DNA from: Sphingomonas sp. Root720
Lineage (GTDB): Bacteria; Pseudomonadota; Alphaproteobacteria; Sphingomonadales; Sphingomonadaceae
Assembly: GCF_001428605.1 (NCBI RefSeq)
Contig: NZ_LMID01000012.1
Span: 248,001 to 312,000, forward strand
Direction of reading: 5' to 3'
DNA length: 64,000 nucleotides
How positions within the stretch are numbered: position 1 is the first letter of the stretch; every line of letters starts with the position of its first letter. A model generated the notes under the pieces. The model searched no databases. It was not told the origin of the DNA and worked only from the letters and a program-made list of their open reading frames with translations. Shown here piece by piece: positions 17,019 through 25,258 of this stretch. The translations under genes were made by a program, and so were the position numbers.

Positions 17019-17179
17019 AGGTCAGGGTCTCCGGAACCTATTCAACCGCTGCCCGCGAAACGATGCAAGGGGTCATGTGGCGAAAATTTAACGGTTAAAC
17101 GGAGGGAATATTTCGAAGGCCGCCGCGTAACCGCGCTGATCCCGCCGCTCCGGGCGGGGGTGTGCCACCGATCCTGCCC

Positions 17180-17362
17180 TCAGCGCAGCTTGGCGATGTT
17201 CAGCCCGTCGGCCTTGGCGCGGTCCTTGGTCGATTCCTCGCTGCGCTTGAGCGCCTTGGCGATGGCCTTGAGCGCCATGCCCTTCTTGGCCAGCAGATGC
17301 AGCTTCTGGATCTCGTCCTGGGTCCAGGGCTGGCGATGCCGCTCGAAACGATCCCCCGACAT
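17180..17362 (-). CDS. Small helix-turn-helix (SANT/Myb-like) protein, 60 residues
   Basis: [21 protein letters not shown]... reads as a compact three-helix fold: W-T..E...L.LLAKKGMALKAIAKALKRSEESTKDRAKADGL, resembling SANT/GcrA-like DNA-binding modules. Its ATG overlaps the rlmN stop by one base (TGATG), so it is translationally coupled to rlmN. The codon pattern and conserved Trp support a real gene. DNA binding is inferred; partner and target are unknown. Confidence 0.75.
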   Translation of the reverse strand: MSGDRFERHRQPWTQDEIQKLHLLAKKGMALKAIAKALKRSEESTKDRAKADGLNIAKLR

Positions 17363-18585
17363 CAGCCCAGGGCCGCCTGCTTCTCGGCCGCGAGACGGTC
17401 AAGCTCGGCGCGGCTCTTCTTCTCCGACGCCGACTTGAGCTGGCCGCAGGCGGCCATGATGTCGCGCCCGCGCGGGGTCCGCACCGGGGCGGAGATGCCG
17501 CCCTTGAACACGATGTCGGAGAAGCGGGCGATCCGGTCGCGGTCCGAACATTGATAGTCGGAGCCGGGCCAGGGATTGAACGGGATCAGGTTCACCTTGG
17601 CGGGCAGCTTGTACTTCTTGATCAGCCGGACCAGCTCGCGCGCGTCGTCGTCGCTGTCGTTCTTGTCCTTGAGCATGACATATTCGAAGGTGATGCGCCG
17701 CGCATTGTTGGCGCCCGGATAGTCGGCGCAGGCCTGGAGCAGCTCCTCCAGCCCATATTTGCGGTTGAGCGGAACGATCTCGTCGCGCACCGCCTTGGTC
17801 ACCGCGTGGAGCGACACCGCCAGGTTGACCCCGATCTCCTCGCCGGCGCGCGCCATCATCGGCACCACGCCCGAGGTCGACAGCGTGATCCGCCGCTTCG
17901 ACAGCGCGAGGCCGTCGCCGTCCATGACCAGCTTGAGCGCGTCGCGGACATTGTCGAAATTATAGAGCGGCTCGCCCATCCCCATCATCACGATGTTGGT
18001 GAGCATCCGGCCCTCGGGCTGCGACGGCCATTCGCCGAGCGCGTCGCGCGCCAGCATCACCTGCCCGACGATCTCGCCCGGGGTCAGGTTGCGGACCAGC
18101 CGCATCGTGCCGGTGTAGCAGAAGCGGCAGTTGAGGGTGCAGCCGACCTGGCTGGAGACGCAGAGGGTGCCCCGGTCGGCGTCGGGGATGAACACCATCT
18201 CGTAATCCTGGCTCCCCTGCCCGTCATTGGCGTCCGAGCGGAGCAGCCATTTGCGGGTGCCGTCGGTCGAGACCTGCGCCTCGACCACCGACGGCCGCGA
18301 CACGGCGAAGCGCTGTTCGAGCCAGACGCGCATGTCCTTGGCGATGTCGGTCATCACCGCGAAGTCGGTGGCGCCGCGATTGTAGATCCAGTGCCACAGC
18401 TGCTTGGCGCGCAGCTTGGCCTGGCGAGGTTCAAGCTGGGCGGTCTCGAGCGCCATCCGCAGGTCGTCGCGCGACAGGCCGAGCAGGTCGATGCGGCCGT
18501 CGACCCGCGGCTTCAGGTCGCGCGGAACGGGCACAGGATCGATATGGCCGGGAATCGGCATGGTGAGCGGCTGCGGGTGATTCAT
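17362..18585 (-). CDS. rlmN: Dual-specificity rRNA/tRNA adenine-C2 methyltransferase
   Basis: A 407-residue radical-SAM enzyme methylating A2503 of 23S rRNA and A37 of some tRNAs. The radical-SAM cysteines are Cys149, Cys153 and Cys156 in [14 protein letters not shown]; the C-terminal mechanistic cysteine is in [19 protein letters not shown] and [13 protein letters not shown] are typical. The start at 18585 was preferred to far-upstream alternatives that only overlap the ltrA gene. It is followed without gap by the small HTH gene. Confidence 0.94.
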   Translation of the reverse strand: MNHPQPLTMPIPGHIDPVPVPRDLKPRVDGRIDLLGLSRDDLRMALETAQLEPRQAKLRAKQLWHWIYNRGATDFAVMTDIAKDMRVWLEQRFAVSRPSVVEAQVSTDGTRKWLLRSDANDGQGSQDYEMVFIPDADRGTLCVSSQVGCTLNCRFCYTGTMRLVRNLTPGEIVGQVMLARDALGEWPSQPEGRMLTNIVMMGMGEPLYNFDNVRDALKLVMDGDGLALSKRRITLSTSGVVPMMARAGEEIGVNLAVSLHAVTKAVRDEIVPLNRKYGLEELLQACADYPGANNARRITFEYVMLKDKNDSDDDARELVRLIKKYKLPAKVNLIPFNPWPGSDYQCSDRDRIARFSDIVFKGGISAPVRTPRGRDIMAACGQLKSASEKKSRAELDRLAAEKQAALG

Positions 18586-18655
18586 CGCCGTCCCATAGTC
18601 GATCGCGCGCCGATTTTCCACTGGGCCGCTCGGGGAAGGCCCGGGCGCGGGCGGA

Positions 18656-19822
18656 TCAACCTCGCGCGGTCCGCCGGTGGCCGGCCCAGGCGCGGACGAT
18701 GGCGGCCAGCACCGCGAGCGCGGCGATCGCCTCCAGCGCGGGAAAGACGAAGGGCAGGACCAGGATCGCGAGCGCGAAGAGCGGCAGGACCAGACCGGCG
18801 CCGCCGCCGAGGACGAAGCGGTCGCGCACGAACCAGATGCCGCCCATGTAGAGCGCGAGCGGGATCGCCACCGCGAGGTCGCCGGTGCGCAGCGGCACAT
18901 GGGCATGGCCGGCGACGATGTCGACCAGCACCGCGAAGCCCGCGCCGACCGCGGCCCCCGCCGCGAAGATCGGCAGATGGCCGTACCCCCATAGCAGCGC
19001 GCGGCGGAGCCCCGATCCCTGCAGCTGTTCTTCCTCGCAGAAATAGAGCCACCACATCGCGAAGGTGATCGCCAGCGCCGCCAGCGCGACATGGACGAGC
19101 CGGGCGTCGAACCCCTCGCGCGCGGCCGCCTGGAGCGCGAGCGAAGCGCCGAGCAGGATCTCGCCGAGCACGATCAGGGTCAGCAGGCCATAGCGTTCGA
19201 CGATATGATGGCGGTGCCAGGGGGTCGTGACGCTACGCTCGGCGAAGGCGGGCACGGCCAACTCGAACAGGAAGCCGAGCAGCATCAGCGGCACGAACGC
19301 GGTCGAACCGGGCGAACCGATCGCGACGAGCCCCACCCAGTAGAGCTGAACGACGAGGATGCCGCCCGCATAGCGCAGGTTGGTCGTTCGCCGGGCCCGA
19401 TCCGCCCCGGCGGCGCGTAGCCACAGAAGCGCCATGGCGAGGCGCATCACCACATAGCCGCCGACCACCAGATCGATGTCGAGCGACCGGAACAAGGCGT
19501 CGACCCCGGCGGCCAGCGCCAGCGATCCGGCCATGATCACCATCGTCAGCAGCCTGAAGACGACGTCGTCATTGTCATAGGCCGACGCGAACCAGGTGAA
19601 GTTCATCCAGGCCCACCAGATCGAGAAGAAGGCGAGCGCGAAACGCAGCACGCCCTGCCCCGCATGCGCCTCGGCGATCGCATGGTGGAGGCCCTCGGCC
19701 GCGGTGGCGATCGCGATCACCGTGACGAGGTCGAACAGCAGTTCGAGCGGGGTCGCGGCGCGGTGCGGCTCGGCCGGATCGCGCGGCCGCATCGGCAGGA
19801 TCGCCCGTTTGCGTTCGCTCAT
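18656..19822 (-). CDS. Low-temperature-requirement A (LtrA) family membrane protein
   Basis: A 388-residue protein with about ten membrane helices and the LtrA signature blocks: [26 protein letters not shown] near the N-terminus and [23 protein letters not shown] in the middle. LtrA was named from a Listeria cold-growth mutant and its biochemical role is unknown. The start at 19822 has a GGGGGG-containing ribosome binding site. Its end lies 70 bases before rlmN, in the same direction. Confidence 0.87.
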   Translation of the reverse strand: MSERKRAILPMRPRDPAEPHRAATPLELLFDLVTVIAIATAAEGLHHAIAEAHAGQGVLRFALAFFSIWWAWMNFTWFASAYDNDDVVFRLLTMVIMAGSLALAAGVDALFRSLDIDLVVGGYVVMRLAMALLWLRAAGADRARRTTNLRYAGGILVVQLYWVGLVAIGSPGSTAFVPLMLLGFLFELAVPAFAERSVTTPWHRHHIVERYGLLTLIVLGEILLGASLALQAAAREGFDARLVHVALAALAITFAMWWLYFCEEEQLQGSGLRRALLWGYGHLPIFAAGAAVGAGFAVLVDIVAGHAHVPLRTGDLAVAIPLALYMGGIWFVRDRFVLGGGAGLVLPLFALAILVLPFVFPALEAIAALAVLAAIVRAWAGHRRTARG

Positions 19823-20028
19823 GTCATCGTCCCCCCATCCGCCATCGACCCGCCTCCTGCCTGCCAGCAAGCCGCGCGCAGCGTCAATCGTGGCGGACGG
19901 TCTGGCCCCATATCCCGGCTTCGGTCGCGACCGATATGGCGTATTCGACCATATTTCGCTTCCGCCGGTTCCGGCAGGCTGTATAGCGGCCCCGTCGTCG
20001 GAACCGCTGTCGAATCCGGAGAGAAGAA

Positions 20029-20424
20029 GTGACCAAGTCCGCAGCCGAGGTCATGCACGACGTGATCGTCGCGGCCGTGATCGATGGGCTCGGTGCCCTG
20101 CGCACCGCATCGAAGGGCGTGCCCAATGCGCTGTTGCGCGATCTGGCCGCGATCCATCCCAACACCACTTTCCAGGATCTGCCGGCGGACCTGCAGGCGT
20201 CGATCCAGACCAGCGTGCGGGCCGCCTTCACCAAGCTGCAGTCCGAGGGCTACACCGTGCTCAACCCCAAGGTCGCCGGCGTCACGCCGCGGCCGGCGCC
20301 CCGCCCGCAGGCCGGGCCGGGCCGCGGGCCGGGTGGCGGCGGACGTCCCGGAGCGCCGCGCGACCAGCCGCGCCGGCCACGGCCCGATCGCCCGCCGTCG
20401 GGCAAGCGGCCGCCGCAGCGCTGA
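20029..20424 (+). CDS. Hypothetical protein with disordered Pro/Arg/Gly-rich tail
   Basis: A 131-residue protein starting at GTG, with GGAGAGAAGA as ribosome binding site. Residues 1-85 form an alpha-helical domain (VMHDVIVAAVIDGLGALRTASKGVPNALLRDLAAIH), not recognised. Residues 86-131 are nearly all Pro, Arg and Gly and strongly basic, suggesting nucleic-acid or membrane-surface contact. It is divergent from ltrA across 206 bases that show no other gene. Confidence 0.75.
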   Translation: MTKSAAEVMHDVIVAAVIDGLGALRTASKGVPNALLRDLAAIHPNTTFQDLPADLQASIQTSVRAAFTKLQSEGYTVLNPKVAGVTPRPAPRPQAGPGRGPGGGGRPGAPRDQPRRPRPDRPPSGKRPPQR

Positions 20425-20538
20425 GCGCCGACCGTCCCCGCTTCCGCGGGAATGGCGAGCGGAAAGGACGAAGCGATGCCCCCTTCCCGAAGGAAAGGGG
20501 CACCATGATGCTGCGATGCTTCGACCGCCGCCGGGGTC

Positions 20539-21744
20539 TTACGGGACGATCACATAGTCGGGGTTGGCGATGCCGAACACCGCGTCGCGATCGGGCGCGG
20601 GCGGGTAGATCCAGACGCCGTTGATCTCGCGCTTGATCGCCTTGCCCTCGTCGCGGGTGAAGCGGACCTTGCGGTCCCAGCCCTCGGTATAGAGCGCGCC
20701 CCATGGTCCGAGGTCGAGGCAGGTGACATATTTGGGCTGGCTGTAGGGATGCAGCGGCAGGCCGACCAGCTCGGCGGCGGCGTTGTGACCGGCGACCCGG
20801 CCCAGGCTCATCGCATGCTGGCAGGACATGACGTTGACGTTGCCCTGGTCGTCGGTCGCGACCTGGACCGTGTCACCAGTGACGAAGACGCCCGGCGCCT
20901 CGGGGGCGCGGAGGAAGACATCGCCGACCACGCGGCCGAGCGGGTCGTGCTCGCCGGGGATCTTCGCCGCCAGCGGATGGGCGCGCATGCCGGCGCTCCA
21001 TACCACCGTGTCGGTCTCGATCCGCTCGCCCGAGGACAGGCGCACCGCGCCGGGCTCGACCGCGGCGACGCGGACGCCGGCGCGCGATTCGACCCCCGCC
21101 TCGTCGAGCGCCTCGCGGATATGCGGCACCGCCTCGGCCCCCATCGCCGCGCCGATCGTCGCGGCGGTGTCGACGATGACCACGCGGATCGCCGCGTCGG
21201 GCCCCAGCGCGGCGCGGAGCCGTCCGGGCATCTCGGTCGCGGTCTCCAGTCCGGTGAGGCCGCCGCCGGCGACGACGACGGTGTTGCGGGCGGGCGTCGC
21301 GGGCTCGTCGGCGAGCGCCTTCAGGTGGCGGTCGAGCGCCTGCGCCGAGTCGTGCTGGTCCGAATCGAAGACCAGGTCGATGCCGGGGAGGTCCGGACGG
21401 AACAGGCGGCTGCCTGCGGCGAGGACGAAGCGGTCATAGCCGATCGTCTGCCAGCCGCCGTCGCTGGTGCGGACGGTGGCGGTGCGCGCCGCGCCGTCGA
21501 CCGCGTCGACCAGTCCGGCGATGTGCCGGACGCCGACCGCGGCGAGCAGCGCCGAGATGTCGGGGTTCATGTCGGCGAGCTCGGCTTCGTAGAGGCGCGG
21601 CCGGATCGCGACATTGGGTGTGGGCGAGACGATGGTCACCTCGACGTCGCCCTCGCGCCCGGCGAGCGAAACGGCGCGGGCGGCGGAGAGAGCGGCCCAC
21701 AGGCCGGCGAAACCGGAACCGGCGATCAGGATCTTCTGGGTCAT
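20539..21744 (-). CDS. NADH dehydrogenase-like FAD-dependent oxidoreductase (NDH-2 type)
   Basis: A 401-residue two-dinucleotide-binding flavoprotein. The FAD motif IAGSGFAGLWA is at residues 6-16, the NAD motif VVAGGGLTGLETA in the middle, and the third block (PGVFVTGDTVQV) near 290. It is shorter than NDH-2 of E. coli and has no clear C-terminal membrane anchor, so quinone reductase activity is not certain. It lies 153 bases downstream of an Rrf2 regulator gene in the same direction and is probably regulated by it. Confidence 0.85.
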   Translation of the reverse strand: MTQKILIAGSGFAGLWAALSAARAVSLAGREGDVEVTIVSPTPNVAIRPRLYEAELADMNPDISALLAAVGVRHIAGLVDAVDGAARTATVRTSDGGWQTIGYDRFVLAAGSRLFRPDLPGIDLVFDSDQHDSAQALDRHLKALADEPATPARNTVVVAGGGLTGLETATEMPGRLRAALGPDAAIRVVIVDTAATIGAAMGAEAVPHIREALDEAGVESRAGVRVAAVEPGAVRLSSGERIETDTVVWSAGMRAHPLAAKIPGEHDPLGRVVGDVFLRAPEAPGVFVTGDTVQVATDDQGNVNVMSCQHAMSLGRVAGHNAAAELVGLPLHPYSQPKYVTCLDLGPWGALYTEGWDRKVRFTRDEGKAIKREINGVWIYPPAPDRDAVFGIANPDYVIVP

Positions 21745-21897
21745 GATGGTCTCCTCTTCATGCTTGATGGTCGCCGGACATGCGGGGGCGTTCCCTGCCG
21801 CCGTCGGTCACGGCGCGCAGGGGGGCTTTCTCGGAACGTCCGGCAGGAGCCGAGAAAGAGATCGGAAAGGTCGGAAGGGCCCTAGGGGGCGGTCAGG

Positions 21898-22440
21898 TCA
21901 GCCCGGCGATTCGCGCGCCGCTTTGCCGCCACGGCCGGTGCGGCCGCTCATGCGGCCGCCGAGCCAGGCCTCGACGTCGCCGAAGAAGCCGTCGGGCACC
22001 TTGCGCCCGAAACGGGTGGCCACGTCCATCAGCGATTGGGAGGCGAGCGCGTCGCGCATCGCCTTCTCGGCCTGGAGCATCACGCCGTGGACCGCGCACA
22101 CGCCGTCGGTCGCCCAGGAAGGGGCACCGCCCGCGAACAGGGCGCAGCGGCCGCGCACCTCCTGGCAATCGAACAGCGGCTTGTCGCCTTCGATCGCGTC
22201 GACGATGTCGAGGAAGCTGATCTGGTCCGCCGGGCGCGCCAGCCGATAGCCGCCGCGCACGCCCTCGCTCGCCGCGACGAGCCCGGCCTTTTCGAGCTTG
22301 GGGAAGATCTTCGCGACGAAGCTGGGCGAGACGCCCTGCAGTTCGGCGAGGTCGCGGCTGCTCAGCGCCCGGTCGCTCGATTCCACGAGCCACAGCAGAC
22401 AGTGGATGCCATATTCGACACTGGTGGTGATGTGCGCCAT
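21898..22440 (-). CDS. Rrf2-family (probable Fe-S) transcription regulator
   Basis: A 180-residue winged-helix regulator of the IscR/NsrR/RirA family: SVEYGIHCLLWL, SSRDLAELQGVSPSFVAKIFPKLEKAGLV, and GVRGGYRLARP. Three cysteines, Cys92, Cys99 and Cys115 (C-X6-C-X15-C), are placed as in members that ligate an iron-sulfur cluster and sense iron, NO or redox state. The C-terminal extension of about 40 residues is not conserved in the family. Two 25-base palindromes precede the gene, so it very likely regulates itself and the following NDH gene. Confidence 0.9.
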   Translation of the reverse strand: MAHITTSVEYGIHCLLWLVESSDRALSSRDLAELQGVSPSFVAKIFPKLEKAGLVAASEGVRGGYRLARPADQISFLDIVDAIEGDKPLFDCQEVRGRCALFAGGAPSWATDGVCAVHGVMLQAEKAMRDALASQSLMDVATRFGRKVPDGFFGDVEAWLGGRMSGRTGRGGKAARESPG

Positions 22441-22465
22441 AACGCGGACTCATAGACTCCGCGTT
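22441..22465. promoter_or_regulatory. Probable Rrf2 operator, proximal
   Basis: A 25-base inverted repeat, AACGCGGA...TCCGCGTT, begins on the base next to the rrf2 start codon. It shares length and arms with the distal copy 42 bases away. Confidence 0.8.
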
Positions 22466-22482
22466 TGTTTCGTCAAGTATAA

Positions 22483-22507
22483 AACGCAGACTAACTTAGT
22501 CCGCGTT
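22483..22507. promoter_or_regulatory. Probable Rrf2 operator, distal
   Basis: A 25-base inverted repeat, AACGCAGACT...AGTCCGCGTT. Starts of the two copies are 42 bases apart (four helical turns). The AT-rich stretch between them could hold the -10 of the leftward rrf2 promoter. Confidence 0.8.
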
Positions 22508-22588
22508 CCATTCCCGTCCACTCCGGCGGTGGCCGCGAAGGACGAGTGAGTGGAAGGCGGGCGACCCTCGGCCGCCCGCGCGATCCGC

Positions 22589-23014
22589 TCAGGCGACGCC
22601 GAGCTTCACTTCGATATTGCCGCGTACCGCGTGGCTGTAGGGGCAGATCGTGTCCGCTTCTGCGACCAGCGCCTCGGCGGCGGCGCGGTCTACGCCCGGC
22701 AGGCTTATCTCGAGCGCGACGGCGAGGCCGAAGCCCTTGTCGGCACGCAGGCCGATGCCGACCGTGGCGGTGACGGTCGCGTCGGCGGGCACCTGTACAT
22801 GCTGGCCCTGCGCGGCGACGAACTTCATCGCACCGAGAAAGCAGGCCGCATAGCCAGAGGCGAACAGCTGTTCGGGGTTGTTGCCCTGACCGTTGCCGCC
22901 CAGCTCCTTCGGCGTGCCGAGGGTCACTTCGAAGCTGCCGTCGGCCGTGCGGGCGCGGCCGTCGCGACCGCCGGTGGCCGTCGAACTGGTGGTGTAGAGG
23001 ATCTTCGTAGCCAT
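22589..23014 (-). CDS. ohr: Organic hydroperoxide resistance protein
   Basis: A 141-residue OsmC/Ohr-family peroxidase that reduces organic hydroperoxides with lipoyl or thiol donors in the cytoplasm. The redox pair is Cys58 (YAACFLGA) and Cys124 (ICPYSHAVRGN), with GGNGQGNNPEQLFA typical of Ohr, not OsmC. The start at 23014 fits family length. It is divergent from the MarR-type ohrR gene with two operator-like sites between. Confidence 0.95.
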   Translation of the reverse strand: MATKILYTTSSTATGGRDGRARTADGSFEVTLGTPKELGGNGQGNNPEQLFASGYAACFLGAMKFVAAQGQHVQVPADATVTATVGIGLRADKGFGLAVALEISLPGVDRAAAEALVAEADTICPYSHAVRGNIEVKLGVA

Positions 23015-23066
23015 GGTCCTGTTCCTTGTTCGGGGCCCGAAGGCCAATTTAATCTTCCACGATTAG

Positions 23067-23082
23067 ATCGTGTGCGATTTAT
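23067..23082. promoter_or_regulatory. Probable OhrR operator, ohr-proximal
   Basis: ATCGTGTGCGATTTAT differs from the second copy by two bases. It lies about 53 bases upstream of the ohr start codon. Confidence 0.65.
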
Positions 23083-23121
23083 CTAGGCGAGTCGCGTGAC
23101 GCTGTCAATGCTTGCGATCAT

Positions 23122-23137
23122 ATCGCGCGCGATTTAT
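23122..23137. promoter_or_regulatory. Probable OhrR operator, ohrR-proximal
   Basis: ATCGCGCGCGATTTAT contains the perfect palindrome ATCGCGCGCGAT and ends 9 bases before the ohrR start codon. Confidence 0.7.
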
Positions 23138-23146
23138 ATCGGGGCG

Positions 23147-23608
23147 ATGACCTCGCCCGCTTCCGGGGCCTCCGGCCCGCTCGACGACATGCTGTGTTTC
23201 GCCGTCTATGCGGCGGGCCATGCCTTCAACCGCGTCTACAAGCCCCTGCTCGACCGGCTGGGGCTGACCTATCCACAATATCTGGTGATCTTGGCGCTAC
23301 GCCACACCGACGGCCAGACGGTCGGCGCGCTGGGCGAGCATCTGTTCCTCGAATCGAACACGCTGACCCCGCTGATCAAGCGGCTCGAGGCGGCCGGCTT
23401 CGTCCGGCGGCAGCGCGACACCGCCGACGAGCGGGTCGTGCGCGTCCACCTGACCGACAAGGGACGCGCCGCCGGCAAGGAGGCAAGCTGCCTGTCGCCC
23501 GAGCTGTTCGATGCGATCGGCCTGCCGGTCGGCGAGATCGCCGCGCTCCAGCAGCGGCTGACCACGCTCGGCGACAATCTGCGCCGGAGCGCGGAGGAGC
23601 GGGGCTGA
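23147..23608 (+). CDS. ohrR: MarR-family organic-peroxide sensor
   Basis: A 153-residue winged-helix repressor. The peroxide-reactive cysteine of the family is Cys17 in LDDMLCFAVYAA, and the MarR core has LTYPQYLVILAL, LFLESNTLTPLIKRLEAAGFV and RVVRVHLTDKGR. Oxidation of the Cys is known to release OhrR from DNA, inducing ohr. The start at 23147 is at normal distance from the Cys; the upstream in-frame ATG would include the operator. Confidence 0.93.
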   Translation: MTSPASGASGPLDDMLCFAVYAAGHAFNRVYKPLLDRLGLTYPQYLVILALRHTDGQTVGALGEHLFLESNTLTPLIKRLEAAGFVRRQRDTADERVVRVHLTDKGRAAGKEASCLSPELFDAIGLPVGEIAALQQRLTTLGDNLRRSAEERG

Positions 23609-23634
23609 GCGGGCAGGTTTCCGCCCGGCGACGT

Positions 23635-23677
23635 CTCCATCGTCCCGGCGTTCGCCGCGAAGACGATGAGCGTGGAG
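23635..23677. repeat. Degenerate REP-like inverted repeat
   Basis: The outer arms CTCCATCGTC and GACGATGAGCGTGGAG flank a CGGCG...CGCCG centre. It sits between ohrR and the convergent hypothetical gene and could act as a transcription stop. Confidence 0.5.
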
Positions 23678-23682
23678 AAACC

Positions 23683-24321
23683 CTATCGCCCGGCGGTGAA
23701 GTCCGGGAAGCCGTAGCTCTGCGCGACCAGCATCGTGTGGGTGCCGGCGATATGGGCGACCACCTGGACCACCTCGCGCGTGTAGCGCAGCAGGTTGTAG
23801 GGATTGCGATATTGCGCGCTGATCAGGATGTCGAAGGCGTTCGATCCGTGGATGATGCTGGCATTGACCAGCAGCAGCGGCAGCTTGCCGCCGTCCATGT
23901 TCTGCTCGATCCAGACCCGCGAGCGATCGACGATCTCGCTGATGATCCGTTCCTGGCTCGGCTCGGGCCCCTGCCGGTCCACTTCCCAGGCCAGCCGCTC
24001 CTCGCGCAGCGAGCCGAGATTGACCGACACCGCAATCATCCCCTGCTCGGGCAGCTGCACCTTGTCGCTATGCCCCGCCGGCCACAGCAGCTCGGACACG
24101 GTGCCGTCGCTGATCATCCGGGTGAGCGTGCGCGCCGCGGCCTGGCGCTCGTTATCGGCGAGGGCGACCCCCTCGTCCTTCTCGTAGCCGGCGCGCAGCG
24201 CGTCGCTGTCGAGAAAGGACTGGCGGTCGTGCAGCCGCGGAAATTCCGCCGACAAAGCCCGCAAGATACGTTCGGCCGCTCCGATGGAGCGCCCGGCGCC
24301 CGATTCGTCTATCCCCCGCAT
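23683..24321 (-). CDS. Hypothetical protein, 212 residues
   Basis: A soluble protein without signal peptide. Recognisable pattern: mixed alpha/beta, with LPLLLVNASIIHGSNAFDILISAQYRNPYNLLRYTREVVQVVAHIAGTH in the C-terminal half and a helical N-terminal half. No known family was identified. Its codon use matches the chromosome. It is transcribed away from the OmpR-type regulator gene, separated by 249 bases that include a perfect TCGTCG-AA-CGACGA repeat at 24372-24385. Confidence 0.72.
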   Translation of the reverse strand: MRGIDESGAGRSIGAAERILRALSAEFPRLHDRQSFLDSDALRAGYEKDEGVALADNERQAAARTLTRMISDGTVSELLWPAGHSDKVQLPEQGMIAVSVNLGSLREERLAWEVDRQGPEPSQERIISEIVDRSRVWIEQNMDGGKLPLLLVNASIIHGSNAFDILISAQYRNPYNLLRYTREVVQVVAHIAGTHTMLVAQSYGFPDFTAGR

Positions 24322-24570
24322 GATCGACTAGTGACGAATTTTTCGCCGTTGTAACAATGGAAAAGCGGCCATCGTCGAACGACGACCGATATCGGGCCGG
24401 TGTATGACATATATGCAACAGCAATACGCCCCGTCCGTCCCGCCGCCGCGCCGGAGTCGAAATTCCGCCGAAGTCTGACGTCGAAGTGGCGGCAATGCTG
24501 CATTATGGTGACAATCGCGCTTTCGTCGCCGCGGCGCTTCTGCTGGAGCGACGCGCGAAGTGAGGACGCG

Positions 24571-25251
24571 ATGAGCCTGAAGCTGCTGCTGGTCGAGGAT
24601 GATGCCGCCCTGGTCGCGATGCTCGAGCGCGACCTGCGCGCGCTGGGACATGTCGTCGCGGTGGCGATGGACGGGCGGGCGGCGATCGAGGCGGTGGCGC
24701 GCGACCGGTTCGACGCGATGATCCTCGACCTGATGCTGCCGACGGTCGACGGCCTGTCGGTGCTGCAGCGGGTCCGCCAGGACGACATGGGCCTGCCGGT
24801 CATCATCCTCAGCGCGCTCGGCCGCCCGGTCGAGAAGGTCGAGGGGCTGGAGGCGGGCGCCGACGACTATGTCGTCAAGCCGGTCACCGCCGCCGAGCTC
24901 CACGCCCGGCTCAACGCCATCCTGCGCGGCCGCCGCCAGCCGGCCCAGGACGGCGATACGCTGCGCGCCGGCGACATCGTCGTCAGCCCGGCCCGCTTCC
25001 GCGCCTGGCGCGATGGCAAGGCGGTCGACCTCAGCAAGATCGAGTTCAACCTGCTGCTCGAGCTGGTCCGCAACGTCGACTCGATCATCTCCCGGGCGAT
25101 GCTGCTCGAAAGGGTATGGGGCTATGATTTCGAGCCCGCGACCAACCTGGTCGAGGTCCATATCCGCCGGCTGCGCGCCAAGCTGACCGCGAACGGGGGT
25201 AGCGATCCGATCACCACGGTGCGCGGCGTCGGCTATCTCCTGCCCGGATGA
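24571..25251 (+). CDS. OmpR/PhoB-family response regulator
   Basis: A 226-residue regulator: the receiver has EDD at 9-11 and the phospho-acceptor Asp in ILDLMLPTVDG, and Lys in VVKPVTAAEL. The C-terminal winged helix has SKIEFNLLLELVRN, LLERVWGYDFEPATNLVEVHIRRLRAKL and VRGVGYLL. GAGGAC upstream supports the start at 24571. The kinase gene follows 7 bases after its stop. Confidence 0.94.
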   Translation: MSLKLLLVEDDAALVAMLERDLRALGHVVAVAMDGRAAIEAVARDRFDAMILDLMLPTVDGLSVLQRVRQDDMGLPVIILSALGRPVEKVEGLEAGADDYVVKPVTAAELHARLNAILRGRRQPAQDGDTLRAGDIVVSPARFRAWRDGKAVDLSKIEFNLLLELVRNVDSIISRAMLLERVWGYDFEPATNLVEVHIRRLRAKLTANGGSDPITTVRGVGYLLPG

Positions 25252-25258
25252 GGCGCCG

